Origin: Acuticoccus sp051016205
GTDB lineage: Bacteria > Pseudomonadota > Alphaproteobacteria > Rhizobiales > Amorphaceae
Direction: 5' to 3'
Length of the DNA: 64,000 nt
Assembly (NCBI GenBank): GCA_051016205.1
Contig: CP136534.1
Coordinates: forward strand, 1,116,001 to 1,180,000
Of this stretch, positions 44,041 through 52,148 are shown piece by piece. Below the pieces are notes generated by a model. That model did not search any database and had not been told where the DNA came from. It saw only the letters and a list, made by a program, of their open reading frames with translations. Both the position numbers and the translations under genes were made by a program. Numbering within the stretch: the stretch's first letter is position 1; each line of letters starts with the position of its first letter.

Positions 44041-45312
44041 ATGGACAACAAAGAGGACAGTTCGGTCCGCACGACGCCTTTGCCCCTTGAGGGGATCCGT
44101 GTTGTGGAGTTCAGCCACATGATCATGGGGCCTGCCTGCGGTGTGGTGCTGGCTGATCTTGGGGCCGATGTGATCAAGGTGGAGCCGGTCCCTGAAGGAG
44201 ACAACACGCGCAGGCTGACGGGGTCGGGCGCAGGCTTTTTTCCCATGTTCAACCGCAACAAGCGTTCCATCGCGGTCGATGTGAAGGATGAGAGGGGAAA
44301 GGCGCTGGTGCGCGATCTCATCAAGACGGCCGATGTGTTGATCGAGAATTTCCGCCCCGGTGCGCTGGACAAATTGGGCCTTGGCTTCGAGGCGATGGCT
44401 GCGCTCAACCCGCGCCTCGTCTACTACTCCGCCAAGGGCTTCCTCCCTGGCCCCTATGAAGATCGCACGGCCCTTGATGAGGTGGTGCAGATGATGGGCG
44501 GCCTTGCCTATATGACGGGGCCCACCGGCAGGCCGCTGCGGACTGGCGCGTCGGTGAATGACATTATGGGCGGGATGTTCGGCGTCATTGGTATCCTTGC
44601 TGCGCTGCGCGAGCGCGACGCGACGGGCCGCGGCGGTCAGGTGACGAGCGCTCTTTATGAAAACTGCGTGTTTTTGTGCGGGCAGCACATGGTTCAGTAC
44701 GCCGTAACAGGGCAGGCGGCGAACCCGATGCCTGAGCGGCTGTCGGCCTGGGCCATTTATGATGTGTTCGACACCGCAGACGACGGCCAGGTGTTCGTCG
44801 GGGTCGTGTCGGACACGCAGTGGCGCATCTTTTGCCAGAACTTTGGCCTCGATGAGTTTTTGAACGACCCCGCACTGCGCACCAATCCTCAGCGGTGCGC
44901 TGCCCGCGCCCATTTCATGCCCAAGGTGAGGGCGCTGTTGGGTGCCATGACCCTTGCCGACGTGATGGCCCTTTGCGAGCGGCTCGGCCTTCCCTTTGCA
45001 CCCATCCGCCGGCCGCAGGACCTGTTTGACGATCCGCACCTTCGCCAGTCGGGCGGGTTTGGCACTGTGACGCCGCCTGGGGGTACCCCCACCGTTGCCC
45101 CCAAGCTCCCCCTGATGTTGGACAACTGGCGGCCGGGCGTGCGCCGCGACATCCCCCTTGCTGGCGAACACACGGGCGAGGTGGCCGCCTCCGTCGGGTG
45201 GGACGAGGCGCGCATCCAAGCCCTCGTCAGGGAGGGTGTCCTGGTCACCGGTGAGGAAAAGGCCGAGCCCCGTCAGCCTGCGATGAGCGAAGGGCCGAGG
45301 CGTTCTGCATAG
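44041..45312 (+). CDS. CaiB/BaiF class III CoA-transferase
   Basis: 423-residue family III CoA-transferase, moving CoA between acyl groups. N-terminal PLEGIRVVEFSHMIMGPACG, then VIKVEPVPEGDNTRR and RNKRSIAVDVKDERGKA are typical. The catalytic aspartate is probably D174 (SVNDIMGG). Human SUGCT, a family III relative, uses succinyl-CoA, glutarate and HMG, which fits the neighbouring lyase. The final 40 nt overlap the end of the convergent iclR-type gene. ATG start. Confidence 0.92.
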   Translation: MDNKEDSSVRTTPLPLEGIRVVEFSHMIMGPACGVVLADLGADVIKVEPVPEGDNTRRLTGSGAGFFPMFNRNKRSIAVDVKDERGKALVRDLIKTADVLIENFRPGALDKLGLGFEAMAALNPRLVYYSAKGFLPGPYEDRTALDEVVQMMGGLAYMTGPTGRPLRTGASVNDIMGGMFGVIGILAALRERDATGRGGQVTSALYENCVFLCGQHMVQYAVTGQAANPMPERLSAWAIYDVFDTADDGQVFVGVVSDTQWRIFCQNFGLDEFLNDPALRTNPQRCAARAHFMPKVRALLGAMTLADVMALCERLGLPFAPIRRPQDLFDDPHLRQSGGFGTVTPPGGTPTVAPKLPLMLDNWRPGVRRDIPLAGEHTGEVAASVGWDEARIQALVREGVLVTGEEKAEPRQPAMSEGPRRSA

Positions 45313-45956
45313 CCTTTGGCAATGTCCGTCGCCTTGTCCCGCGCCGCCTCGTCGAGCCTTGAGCGAAGGCCAGAGACCACCAACGCCCCGACGAAACGCC
45401 TGTCGGCACCAAAGACCGGAACGGCAATGGACGCCGTGTCCGGGTCGCGCTCGCCCAAAGAGGTGGCGTGGCCCTTGTGCTGGACGGCCGCGTTCGCATC
45501 ATCCCGCGGTTCGGTATAGGCGCGGATCACATGGCCTGCCGCACCCTGGTCCAGTGGGAAGTGTACCCCTTCGTCCAGATGGTGGCGGATGGTCTGGGGA
45601 CCGTTGTGGCGGAACAGGCAAACCCGCCTGTCGCCGTCGCGCACATAAAAGGAGGCCGTCTCCGCTGTCTCCTCCGACAATGCGCGCAGGACGGGACGGA
45701 CCCTTTCGGCAAAGTCAAAGCGGCGGCGATAGAGCGAGCCCAAGCGCCACAAGGTCGGGCCGAGCGAAAAGGCCCCATCCTCCCCACGGCTGAGGTAACC
45801 GAACGCCTCAAGCGAGCCGGACAGGCGCAAGATGGTGCTCTTATAAAGCCCGGTCTTTTGCGACAGCTCCTTCAGGGTCAGACGGTCCTGCGCCCCATCG
45901 AAACAATCCAGAATTTTCAAGGCACGGTCCACCGCTGCCACACGCTGCTCGCTCAT
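45273..45956 (-). CDS. IclR family transcriptional regulator
   Basis: 227-residue regulator. An N-terminal winged helix (VDRALKILDCF, LTLKELSQKTGLYKSTILRL) is followed by the IclR effector domain (ETASFYVRDGDRRVCLFRH and AVPVFGADRRFVGALVVSG). IclR effectors are small organic acids or CoA-pathway intermediates. It is divergent from the TAXI-TRAP genes and convergent with the CoA-transferase, so it probably controls the whole module. ATG start. Confidence 0.93.
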   Translation of the reverse strand: MSEQRVAAVDRALKILDCFDGAQDRLTLKELSQKTGLYKSTILRLSGSLEAFGYLSRGEDGAFSLGPTLWRLGSLYRRRFDFAERVRPVLRALSEETAETASFYVRDGDRRVCLFRHNGPQTIRHHLDEGVHFPLDQGAAGHVIRAYTEPRDDANAAVQHKGHATSLGERDPDTASIAVPVFGADRRFVGALVVSGLRSRLDEAARDKATDIAKGYAERLGPSLIAG

Positions 45957-46023
45957 CGGTCCTCCAGACCAGCCGGTGGGCGGTACGATTCCACTTTACG
46001 CGCTTGACGCAAGAGTCATATAA

Positions 46024-46049
46024 TAGAATGACGTTCTGTCAGACAGAAC
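46024..46049. promoter_or_regulatory. Overlapping palindromes between iclR-type gene and TRAP operon
   Basis: TAGAATGACGTTCTG (46,024-46,038) matches the 43,962 palindrome at most positions. GTTCTGTC-A-GACAGAAC (46,033-46,049) is a perfect eight-base inverted repeat overlapping it. Together they look like a double operator for the adjacent IclR-type regulator. Confidence 0.55.
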
Positions 46050-46176
46050 TCATACGATGTTGCCTGGCTGATTTGGTGACGAAATGAGCGAGCAATCGAC
46101 CCCGAAAAGGCCCAAAGCCGCCGAGGGTCGCACAACCAAGCGCCGCGCCAACAAGGCGAACGGCCGGGGAGGGACG

Positions 46177-47172
46177 ATGAAGGCATGGGGTAAGGCGTTT
46201 GCCGCAGCGGGTGTTCTGGTCGCCGTCAGCGGGCACGCGGTCGCGAGCGACATTGTGTTCAGCGCCGTCGGTCCGACCACGCAGGACTATCAAATGGCGG
46301 TGGCCTGGTCGAACCTGTTGAAGTCCAAGGACACCGGCCTCACCATGGCCGTGGTGGACAACGGCTCGGTGAAGGGCTTGCGTCAGGTGGCCAGCGGCCA
46401 GGCTGACATCGTTGCCATCGGCGCGCCCCATTATAAGGACGCGACGGAAAAGGGCGGCAAGTTCGAGCAGGACCCTGACCGGCTTGTGGACGCTTACAAG
46501 GACATGAGCGCACTTTTCGCCATCACCACGAGCGCTGCCCAGTATGTGGCGCGGGCCGACTCAGATGTGGGTTCAATCCCAGGGTTTGCCGGCAAGACGC
46601 TGGCCATCGGCCGGCCCGGTGGCAATGCGGGCCGGGTGACGACCGCACTCTTCAAGAGCCATGGTGTCGACCTTGAGGCGGGCGATGCGGATGGCCAGTA
46701 TCTGAAGTATGCGCCTGCCTTGGAGCAGATGGCCAACGGCACCATGGACGCCACGTTGGTTTGGGGCGGCGTGCCCCATGCGGCGGTGGACAATGCCTCG
46801 CGCCGTATGGACCTGACGTTCGTCTCTCCCGACCCTGAAAAGCTGGAAGAGTTCCGCCAGTCGGTCACCAACGGCGAGTACTACGTGTTCCAGAAGGTGC
46901 CCAAAGCTGTGATCGACGAGGCCTATGGCGGGCGTGTCGCAGCGGATGAATTTGAGTACTTCTGGACGTTCCCGTTCATGATGGTGGTTCGCAACGATAT
47001 GCCTGAAGAGACCGCCTACACCCTGACCAAGACTTTTTGGGACAACATTGCCGAGGTGAACGGGCTGAGCCCCGCCCTTGCGCTGATCACCATGGAAGGG
47101 GCGCTCGAGGCACTCTCGGCGCCGATCCATCCTGGGGCGGAACGTTACTATCGCGAAATCGGCGTGATGTAG
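46177..47172 (+). CDS. TAXI family TRAP transporter solute-binding protein
   Basis: 331-residue periplasmic receptor of the TAXI-type TRAP transporters. Signal peptide MKAWGKAFAAAGVLVAVSG ends near AVASD. Mature motifs NGSVKGLRQVASGQADIVAIG, GRPGGNAGRVTTALF and TFPFMMVVRNDMPEETAY are family-like. The internal ATG at 46177 is chosen because GGGGAGGGA precedes it and a signal peptide starts there; an ATG at 46084 would add a charged extension. The permease gene follows. Confidence 0.9.
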   Translation: MKAWGKAFAAAGVLVAVSGHAVASDIVFSAVGPTTQDYQMAVAWSNLLKSKDTGLTMAVVDNGSVKGLRQVASGQADIVAIGAPHYKDATEKGGKFEQDPDRLVDAYKDMSALFAITTSAAQYVARADSDVGSIPGFAGKTLAIGRPGGNAGRVTTALFKSHGVDLEAGDADGQYLKYAPALEQMANGTMDATLVWGGVPHAAVDNASRRMDLTFVSPDPEKLEEFRQSVTNGEYYVFQKVPKAVIDEAYGGRVAADEFEYFWTFPFMMVVRNDMPEETAYTLTKTFWDNIAEVNGLSPALALITMEGALEALSAPIHPGAERYYREIGVM

Positions 47173-47202
47173 CGGCGCCGACCTAAGGACGAGGACGTGG
47201 CG

Positions 47203-49122
47203 ATGGTTGACGGATCGCCGCCCCGGAAAGGACTGGCCGAGGCGGCGCTCTCAAGGCTCGGCGAGGCGGCATGCGTGGGCCTTGCAGGCTTCATTGCCTT
47301 CACCACCGTCTTCGGCAAACTGCCAGCGGAGGCCCAGTACGGCACGGCCCTCACCCTTGGCCTCGTCGCCGTCTTTTGTCTGCGCAAAGGCTTGCCGAAG
47401 TCGGCCGGCGGCGGGCGCTCGGGCCTCGACCTTACACTCTCTGTCTTGATGATTGTGGCGGCCGTTGCGACGGGCGCCTACTACCTCGCAAACTATCATG
47501 ACATTGCCGCCTTCCGCGAAGGCATCCCCAACACCTACGACCTCATCTGCTACGCCGTCGGGACGGTGATTGTGATCGAGGCGGCCCGCCGGGTGGAGGG
47601 GATGGTCCTTGTCTTGGTGGTAGGGGCAGCCTTGATTTACCTCCTCTTCGGCCACCTGATGCCAGGCGTCCTTCAGCACAGGCCTATGCCTTTGGAGGGG
47701 GTGCTTGAGGTCGCCTATTCCTATCAGGGCATTTTCGGTGTGGCGCTGGGGGCGGTGGTGGATGTGGTCCTCGCCTTCGTCATTCTCGGCGCTGCCATTC
47801 GGGTCTCGGGGGCGGGGGACTTTTTCAACTTTATAGCCGCGCGGCTGACGCGGGGGATGCGCTCAGGCCCTGCCCAAGGGGCGATCGTCGCCTCCACCCT
47901 GTTCGGATCCATCAACGGCTCGCCCCCGGCCAACGTCTCCTCCACCGGGATCTTGACGATCCCGTTGATGAAGCGTGCCGGGTATCGGCCCGCCTTTGCC
48001 GGCGGGGTGGAGGCAACCTCCTCCTGCGTGGGGCAGATCATGCCGCCCATCATGGGAGTTGGCGCGTTCATCATGTCGGAGCTGACGGGGGTGCCCTACG
48101 CCACCATCATGTTGATTGCGATCGTGCCTGCGGGGCTGTTCATCTTCTCGCTCTCCGTTGCGGCAGCGCTTGAGGCGGGGCGGCTTGGCATTTCTCCCGA
48201 CGGTGCGGTTGACCCTGGCGGTTGGACGGGGCAACGACGCGCCCAATCGATGGTGTTGCTGTTTGCGTTCACGACGCTGCTCGTGATGCTGTTTTCGGGC
48301 TACTCGCCCACCTATGCCGGGTTGTCGGCGGCAGCGGTCGCTTTGGGGACGGCAATGGTCGCTCGCTCCACCAGACTGGGCCTGCGCGACATCGCCCGTT
48401 TCGTTGTGGAGGCGGGGCGAGACGGACTGCCGGTGCTGATTGCCTGCGCGGCCATCGGCATCGTGATCGGCGCCGTCACCTCTACAGGGCTCGGGGTGAA
48501 GTTGAACCAACTCATCGTCTCGGTGGGGTCCGGCGACCTTTTCATGGCGCTGATCTTGGCGGCCATCTGCTCCATCGTCCTTGGGATGGGGCTGCCGACG
48601 GCGGCTTCCTACCTGATGGTGGTGTTCGTTGCAGGACCGTCTCTTGTGGCGCTCGGTGTCAGCCTCCTGCAGAGCCATTTCTTCGTCTTTTATTATGCTG
48701 TGTTGTCGGCCATCACGCCGCCTGTTGCTTTGGCCGTCTTTGCAGCGGCCGCCATTGCCAAGGCGCCGCCATTGGTGATTGCCAAAGAGGCGTTGCGGCT
48801 GTGTGCCGTGGGATTCGCCCTTCCCATCGTGTGGATCTACCACCCTGAGATCTTCCTGGACTCTGTGTCCTGGCAGGGGCTGCCTTTGACCATTGCGACG
48901 TTGGTGGCGCTGTTGATTGCCATCGTCGCCTTCAATGCCGCGCATATCGGCTATGTGTTCGTTTCGCTGGACCCGTTGCGTCGTCTGGCCCTCGCGGTGT
49001 GCGCGGTGGGCGCCGTCACGGTGGACTGGCGCGTGCAGGCGGCCGCGATCGGTGTGATTGTTGTGATCCTTGCCGAGCGGCGCATGGCGGCCCTTCGCGC
49101 CCGCCCGGCCGTCGCCGAATAA
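47203..49122 (+). CDS. TRAP transporter fused permease (DctQ-DctM type)
   Basis: About 639 residues, many membrane helices, the 4TM-12TM fused permease that pairs with TAXI receptors. Conserved segments: GSINGSPPANVSSTGILTIPLMK (partly quoted), VEATSSCVGQIMPPIMGVGAFI and GMGLPTAASYLMVVFVAGPS. It imports a solute by sodium or proton symport. The start is uncertain between GTG 47197 and ATG 47203; the ATG has better spacing to GAGG. It is 30 nt after the receptor gene. Confidence 0.92.
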   Translation: MVDGSPPRKGLAEAALSRLGEAACVGLAGFIAFTTVFGKLPAEAQYGTALTLGLVAVFCLRKGLPKSAGGGRSGLDLTLSVLMIVAAVATGAYYLANYHDIAAFREGIPNTYDLICYAVGTVIVIEAARRVEGMVLVLVVGAALIYLLFGHLMPGVLQHRPMPLEGVLEVAYSYQGIFGVALGAVVDVVLAFVILGAAIRVSGAGDFFNFIAARLTRGMRSGPAQGAIVASTLFGSINGSPPANVSSTGILTIPLMKRAGYRPAFAGGVEATSSCVGQIMPPIMGVGAFIMSELTGVPYATIMLIAIVPAGLFIFSLSVAAALEAGRLGISPDGAVDPGGWTGQRRAQSMVLLFAFTTLLVMLFSGYSPTYAGLSAAAVALGTAMVARSTRLGLRDIARFVVEAGRDGLPVLIACAAIGIVIGAVTSTGLGVKLNQLIVSVGSGDLFMALILAAICSIVLGMGLPTAASYLMVVFVAGPSLVALGVSLLQSHFFVFYYAVLSAITPPVALAVFAAAAIAKAPPLVIAKEALRLCAVGFALPIVWIYHPEIFLDSVSWQGLPLTIATLVALLIAIVAFNAAHIGYVFVSLDPLRRLALAVCAVGAVTVDWRVQAAAIGVIVVILAERRMAALRARPAVAE

Positions 49123-49310
49123 CGGACGTTCGCCCCGTATTGCTTTGGAGGGCTTTACCGATGACCGTGCATGGTCGTCGGCAAACCGCCTCGGGTGACC
49201 GTCTTGCTTGCCTCATGTTTCGGGCGCCATTTTCGGTCTTTGCCGTCGATCCCCCTAGAGCGGTTTGCGGACAGATGGAAACATCAGACCGCAAGAAAAC
49301 CGCCCTGTTT
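49123..49310. other. Intergenic region after the TRAP permease, with a weak palindrome
   Basis: No gene seen. From about 49,255 there is an imperfect inverted repeat beginning TAGAGCGGTTTGCGG and ending AGAAAACCGC, next to the 51-bp repeat at 49,311. It may be part of the same dispersed repeat family. Confidence 0.4.
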
Positions 49311-49361
49311 CAGAGGAGTAGAGCATCTGATCTGCGTCCGTATGGACGCAGGATGCTCTAG
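49311..49361 (+). repeat. 51-bp dispersed palindromic repeat, copy 1
   Basis: Contains AGAGCATCTGATCTGCGTCC, then TATGGACGCAGGATGCTCT: an interrupted palindrome. Its reverse complement matches 52,029-52,079 at 48 of 51 positions. It lies 33 nt before the SMP-30 gene. Confidence 0.85.
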
Positions 49362-49393
49362 ACTTGCCCTGACCCCAATCAAGGAGAGCGCCG

Positions 49394-50293
49394 ATGTCGG
49401 TGAAAACCCTTCGTGCTGAACTGTTTGCCGAACTGCCAGAAGCCTATCGGTCCATCGAGACGCCTTCCTCATGGGTGGACGCCAACAAGCCGGGCGAGGC
49501 TGTGGCGAGCTTCCTTGAGGGGCCGACCATTGCCGAGGACGGCACGCTCCATGTGGTGGATATTCCTTACGGGCGTATTTTCCAGGTGGACGCGTCGGGC
49601 CGCATGAGCCTCCTGACCCAGTACGATGGTTGGCCGAATGGCATGCGCCGCCACCCGCGTGGCGGGTTCGCCATTGCCGACTATCGCCGCGGCATCCTCC
49701 ACCTGAAGCCTGGCGCCAGCACGCCGTCAGACCTTTTGACCACGCTGCGCAGCGAAAGCTTCAAGGGTTGCAACGACTTGATCTTCGCCCGCGACGGCAC
49801 GCTCTACTTCACCGACCAGGGGCAGACGGGTCTGCACGACCCCACTGGCAGGGTTTATCGTGTCTCTCCTGACGGCATCCGGGTGGAGCGTTTGATTGCG
49901 ACGGCGCCAAGCCCCAACGGCCTCGTCCTCAGCCTGAACGAGCGTGTCCTTTTTGTCGCAATGACCCGTGCGTGTGAGGTCTGGCGGCTGCCGCTTTTCC
50001 CCGAAGGCGTTTCAAAGGTTGGTGTTTTTGCCCGCCTTCCGGCCGGAATCAGTGGCCCTGACGGCCTTGCTCTGGACGCAGTCGGCAACCTCTACGTGGC
50101 TCACGCAAGCAAAGGCCGCGTTTTCGTCTTCGACCCAGACGGCGAACCCATAATGACAGTTGATTGCCGGCATATCGGTAAAAGTGTCACGAATTTGGTC
50201 TTCGGCGGAGCAAACAACTCCACGCTGTACATCACCGTCTCGGATTCATCGGCGATTGCCGTCGTGGAGAGTCCCTATCCGTGTGCGTTTTAG
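49394..50293 (+). CDS. SMP-30/gluconolactonase-like beta-propeller protein
   Basis: 299-residue SMP-30/LRE-like protein. It has EGPTIAEDGTLHVVDIPYGRIF, GWPNGMRRHPRGGFAIADY, GCNDLIFARDGTLYFTDQ, SPNGLVLSLNERVLFVA and GPDGLALDAVGNLYVAHA, typical six-bladed propeller repeats with acid residues for calcium or zinc. Gluconolactonase or another lactonase activity is possible; substrate unknown. ATG start after AAGGAGAG. No signal peptide. It is the first gene of the repeat-bracketed island. Confidence 0.88.
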   Translation: MSVKTLRAELFAELPEAYRSIETPSSWVDANKPGEAVASFLEGPTIAEDGTLHVVDIPYGRIFQVDASGRMSLLTQYDGWPNGMRRHPRGGFAIADYRRGILHLKPGASTPSDLLTTLRSESFKGCNDLIFARDGTLYFTDQGQTGLHDPTGRVYRVSPDGIRVERLIATAPSPNGLVLSLNERVLFVAMTRACEVWRLPLFPEGVSKVGVFARLPAGISGPDGLALDAVGNLYVAHASKGRVFVFDPDGEPIMTVDCRHIGKSVTNLVFGGANNSTLYITVSDSSAIAVVESPYPCAF

Positions 50294-50577
50294 CAATATG
50301 TTAAGTGATCACTGAGGTCAGGTTGTACTATTGCAATCTGAAGTATTCCACAATCGAAAATCGCAATTTTCTGGCCAAATTTGTATGTCACAAATTATGA
50401 TTGCCATAATCCAATATTGGTACAAGGATAATAGATACCTATTCAATTTATGATCGAAAAAATACTGGAGGAATTTTAAGAGATAGAGGCAGAAAACTGG
50501 CGATTTCATGCTTGCGGTAATTCAATACTTATGGTTCTGTCCGCCCGTCAGCGGTACAGTTTATGGAGCACATAGGT
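50294..50577. other. AT-rich gene-free stretch before the RTX-type gene
   Basis: About 280 nt that are strikingly AT-rich compared with the rest of the window, with tracts such as CAATTTATGATCGAAAAAAT and AAATTTGTATGTCACAAATT. The long promoter or silencing region contains short palindromes such as CCAATATTGG. No gene is seen. AT-rich tracts like this are typical targets of MucR/Ros or other nucleoid silencers. Confidence 0.6.
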
Positions 50578-51576
50578 ATGCCCGATCCTCGGATCGTCGT
50601 TGGAACCCTTCAGGACGACGAAATCATCTCACCGAATTATGCCACAGAAGTTTATGGCCTCAGCGGCGATGACTACATCGTCGGTAACCACAGAGGCGAA
50701 ACGATTTATGCTGGCGCCGCCAGCAAGGTATCGTTCTTTATCTATGGGGACGATGACACTGTGTTCGCTGGCCGCGGCAACGACAAAGTCTTTGGTGGCC
50801 TTGGCGATGACGACCTCTATGGCGAGAAGGGCAACGATCGCCTGAATGGCAACAAGGGCGACGATTACTTGGTCGGCGGCAAGGACAAAGGCTCAGCTGA
50901 TGTCGAGCTGATCGAGCTGGTCGACGTGTTTGTTGGCGATGGAGTGTTTGTGCCAACACCGGCACCGGGCGTCGGCGAGACAAGCGCTGTCGTGCCGGGT
51001 CGGGAGGATGCCGGATCGGATAAGGTGAACGCCCCCTACATTGGCGATCTTCCGAACGGTGAGTCGATTATCAGGATCGACAATGGTAAAGATGTGCCAA
51101 TCACTGTTGATCTGAAAGGTCAAGGTGAAGAGTTCAACGGGATTGAAATTGGTGCGGGCGAAAGCGTCATTCTCAATGTAGGCGCCGACAATCGCTTCGT
51201 ATGGAAAGTGTTTGAAGCCGGCACTGACAATGAACTTACCAATGGCACAAACAACAACTTGACTGCAAAAGATGTCGACCTTGCCGGCGAGCAGGCTGAG
51301 GTCGATTTTTCTATCGGCGATCGCATTATCGGCGGGAGCGGTGAAGATGAGGCTTTCTATAAGGTTGGGGACGGTGTCGACCGGATTGCAAACAGCGTTG
51401 AGAAGCTGACCATCGACGCAAAGGGCTACGAAGTCGTCGAAGTCTCAAACCCCGGCCGTGACTACATCATTTTTGTCGACCCTGAGACCGGTGAGGCAAA
51501 ACAAGACGCTCTGATTGTGTACAACGAAAACGCAACAGACGTGCACATCATCAATGAGTACGAGTTACTCGCCTAA
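50578..51576 (+). CDS. RTX/hemolysin-type calcium-binding protein
   Basis: 332-residue acidic protein. Residues 64-102 hold RTX-like nonapeptides GRGNDKVFG, GLGDDDLYG, EKGNDRLNG and NKGDDYLVG, expected to form a calcium beta-roll. A further GGSGEDEAF lies near 255. The C-terminal half is Asp/Glu-rich. No signal peptide; such proteins normally leave by type I secretion, but no exporter genes are nearby. The ATG at 50578 has GGAG nine bases upstream; an ATG five codons earlier has none. The lower GC than its neighbours suggests transfer. Confidence 0.75.
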   Translation: MPDPRIVVGTLQDDEIISPNYATEVYGLSGDDYIVGNHRGETIYAGAASKVSFFIYGDDDTVFAGRGNDKVFGGLGDDDLYGEKGNDRLNGNKGDDYLVGGKDKGSADVELIELVDVFVGDGVFVPTPAPGVGETSAVVPGREDAGSDKVNAPYIGDLPNGESIIRIDNGKDVPITVDLKGQGEEFNGIEIGAGESVILNVGADNRFVWKVFEAGTDNELTNGTNNNLTAKDVDLAGEQAEVDFSIGDRIIGGSGEDEAFYKVGDGVDRIANSVEKLTIDAKGYEVVEVSNPGRDYIIFVDPETGEAKQDALIVYNENATDVHIINEYELLA

Positions 51577-51604
51577 CAGAGACGCTCGCGTGACGAATTA
51601 GGAG

Positions 51605-51639
51605 AACCCGCCATGCCGTTGCATGGCGGGTTTTCTTTT
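51605..51639 (+). terminator. Intrinsic terminator after the RTX-type gene
   Basis: A perfect twelve-pair stem AACCCGCCATGC/GCATGGCGGGTT with a CGTT loop is followed by TTCTTTT, 28 nt after the stop. Confidence 0.93.
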
Positions 51640-51696
51640 GTAACGTATGGTAAGTTTTCGGTGGAACTGCACCAACGTGCTCGTGGGAGTGGTCTC

Positions 51697-52032
51697 GTGA
51701 CCCGTGACGATCTTGAAGCCTTCCGTCATGTGCCTTTCCTGTTCTGGGTGAAGGATGAGGATTGGCGCTATCTGTGGGGCAATGACGCTATCCGTGCCCT
51801 TGCTGGCGAGGACGTCGTCGGCAAGCGTGATGCCGATCTCGTCTGGAAAGACAACGCGCAAGCCCTGGTGGACCATGACAAGGGTGTTTTCGAATCCGGC
51901 AAGCCCTGCTTCAGCCACGAAACTGTGGATCGCTCAGAGCAGGGCAAAGCGACCCTCAGCGTTTGTAAATGGGTGGACGAGTTGGACGGGCGCCGCCTCG
52001 TGTTCGGCACCTCGTTCGTGGTGGAGCGTTAG
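51697..52032 (+). CDS. Single PAS-domain protein
   Basis: 111 residues consisting almost entirely of one PAS domain: HVPFLFWVKDEDWRYLWGND, EDVVGKRDADLVWKD and a C-terminal DGRRLVFGTSFVVE. The GTG at 51697 is preferred because GGGAG lies upstream and a start at 51613 would fall inside a terminator stem. The core DWRYLW resembles the DLRYQW and SLRYTW cores of the PAS domains of the convergent histidine kinase. It lacks any output domain; ligand and partner are unknown. Confidence 0.7.
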   Translation: MTRDDLEAFRHVPFLFWVKDEDWRYLWGNDAIRALAGEDVVGKRDADLVWKDNAQALVDHDKGVFESGKPCFSHETVDRSEQGKATLSVCKWVDELDGRRLVFGTSFVVER

Positions 52033-52079
52033 AGCATCCTGCGTCCATACGGACGCGGATCAGATGCTCTATTCCTCTG
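52029..52079 (-). repeat. 51-bp dispersed palindromic repeat, copy 2 (inverted)
   Basis: Contains AGAGCATCCTGCGTCCATAC, then GGACGCGGATCAGATGCTCT, the reverse complement of the 49,311 copy at 48 of 51 positions. It overlaps the last codons of the PAS gene and is followed by a second AT-richer stretch, GAGAGCACGATCCGCTGAAT. Confidence 0.85.
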
Positions 52080-52148
52080 AATGAGAGCACGATCCGCTGA
52101 ATTTGGATCAAACTGAGCGGACATGGGCTAACCCCTCGCCTTTGCGTC

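Noticed and set aside
50766..50884. Repeated GGC-GAT units in the RTX gene
   Set aside because: They encode RTX nonapeptides; not a DNA-level tandem repeat.
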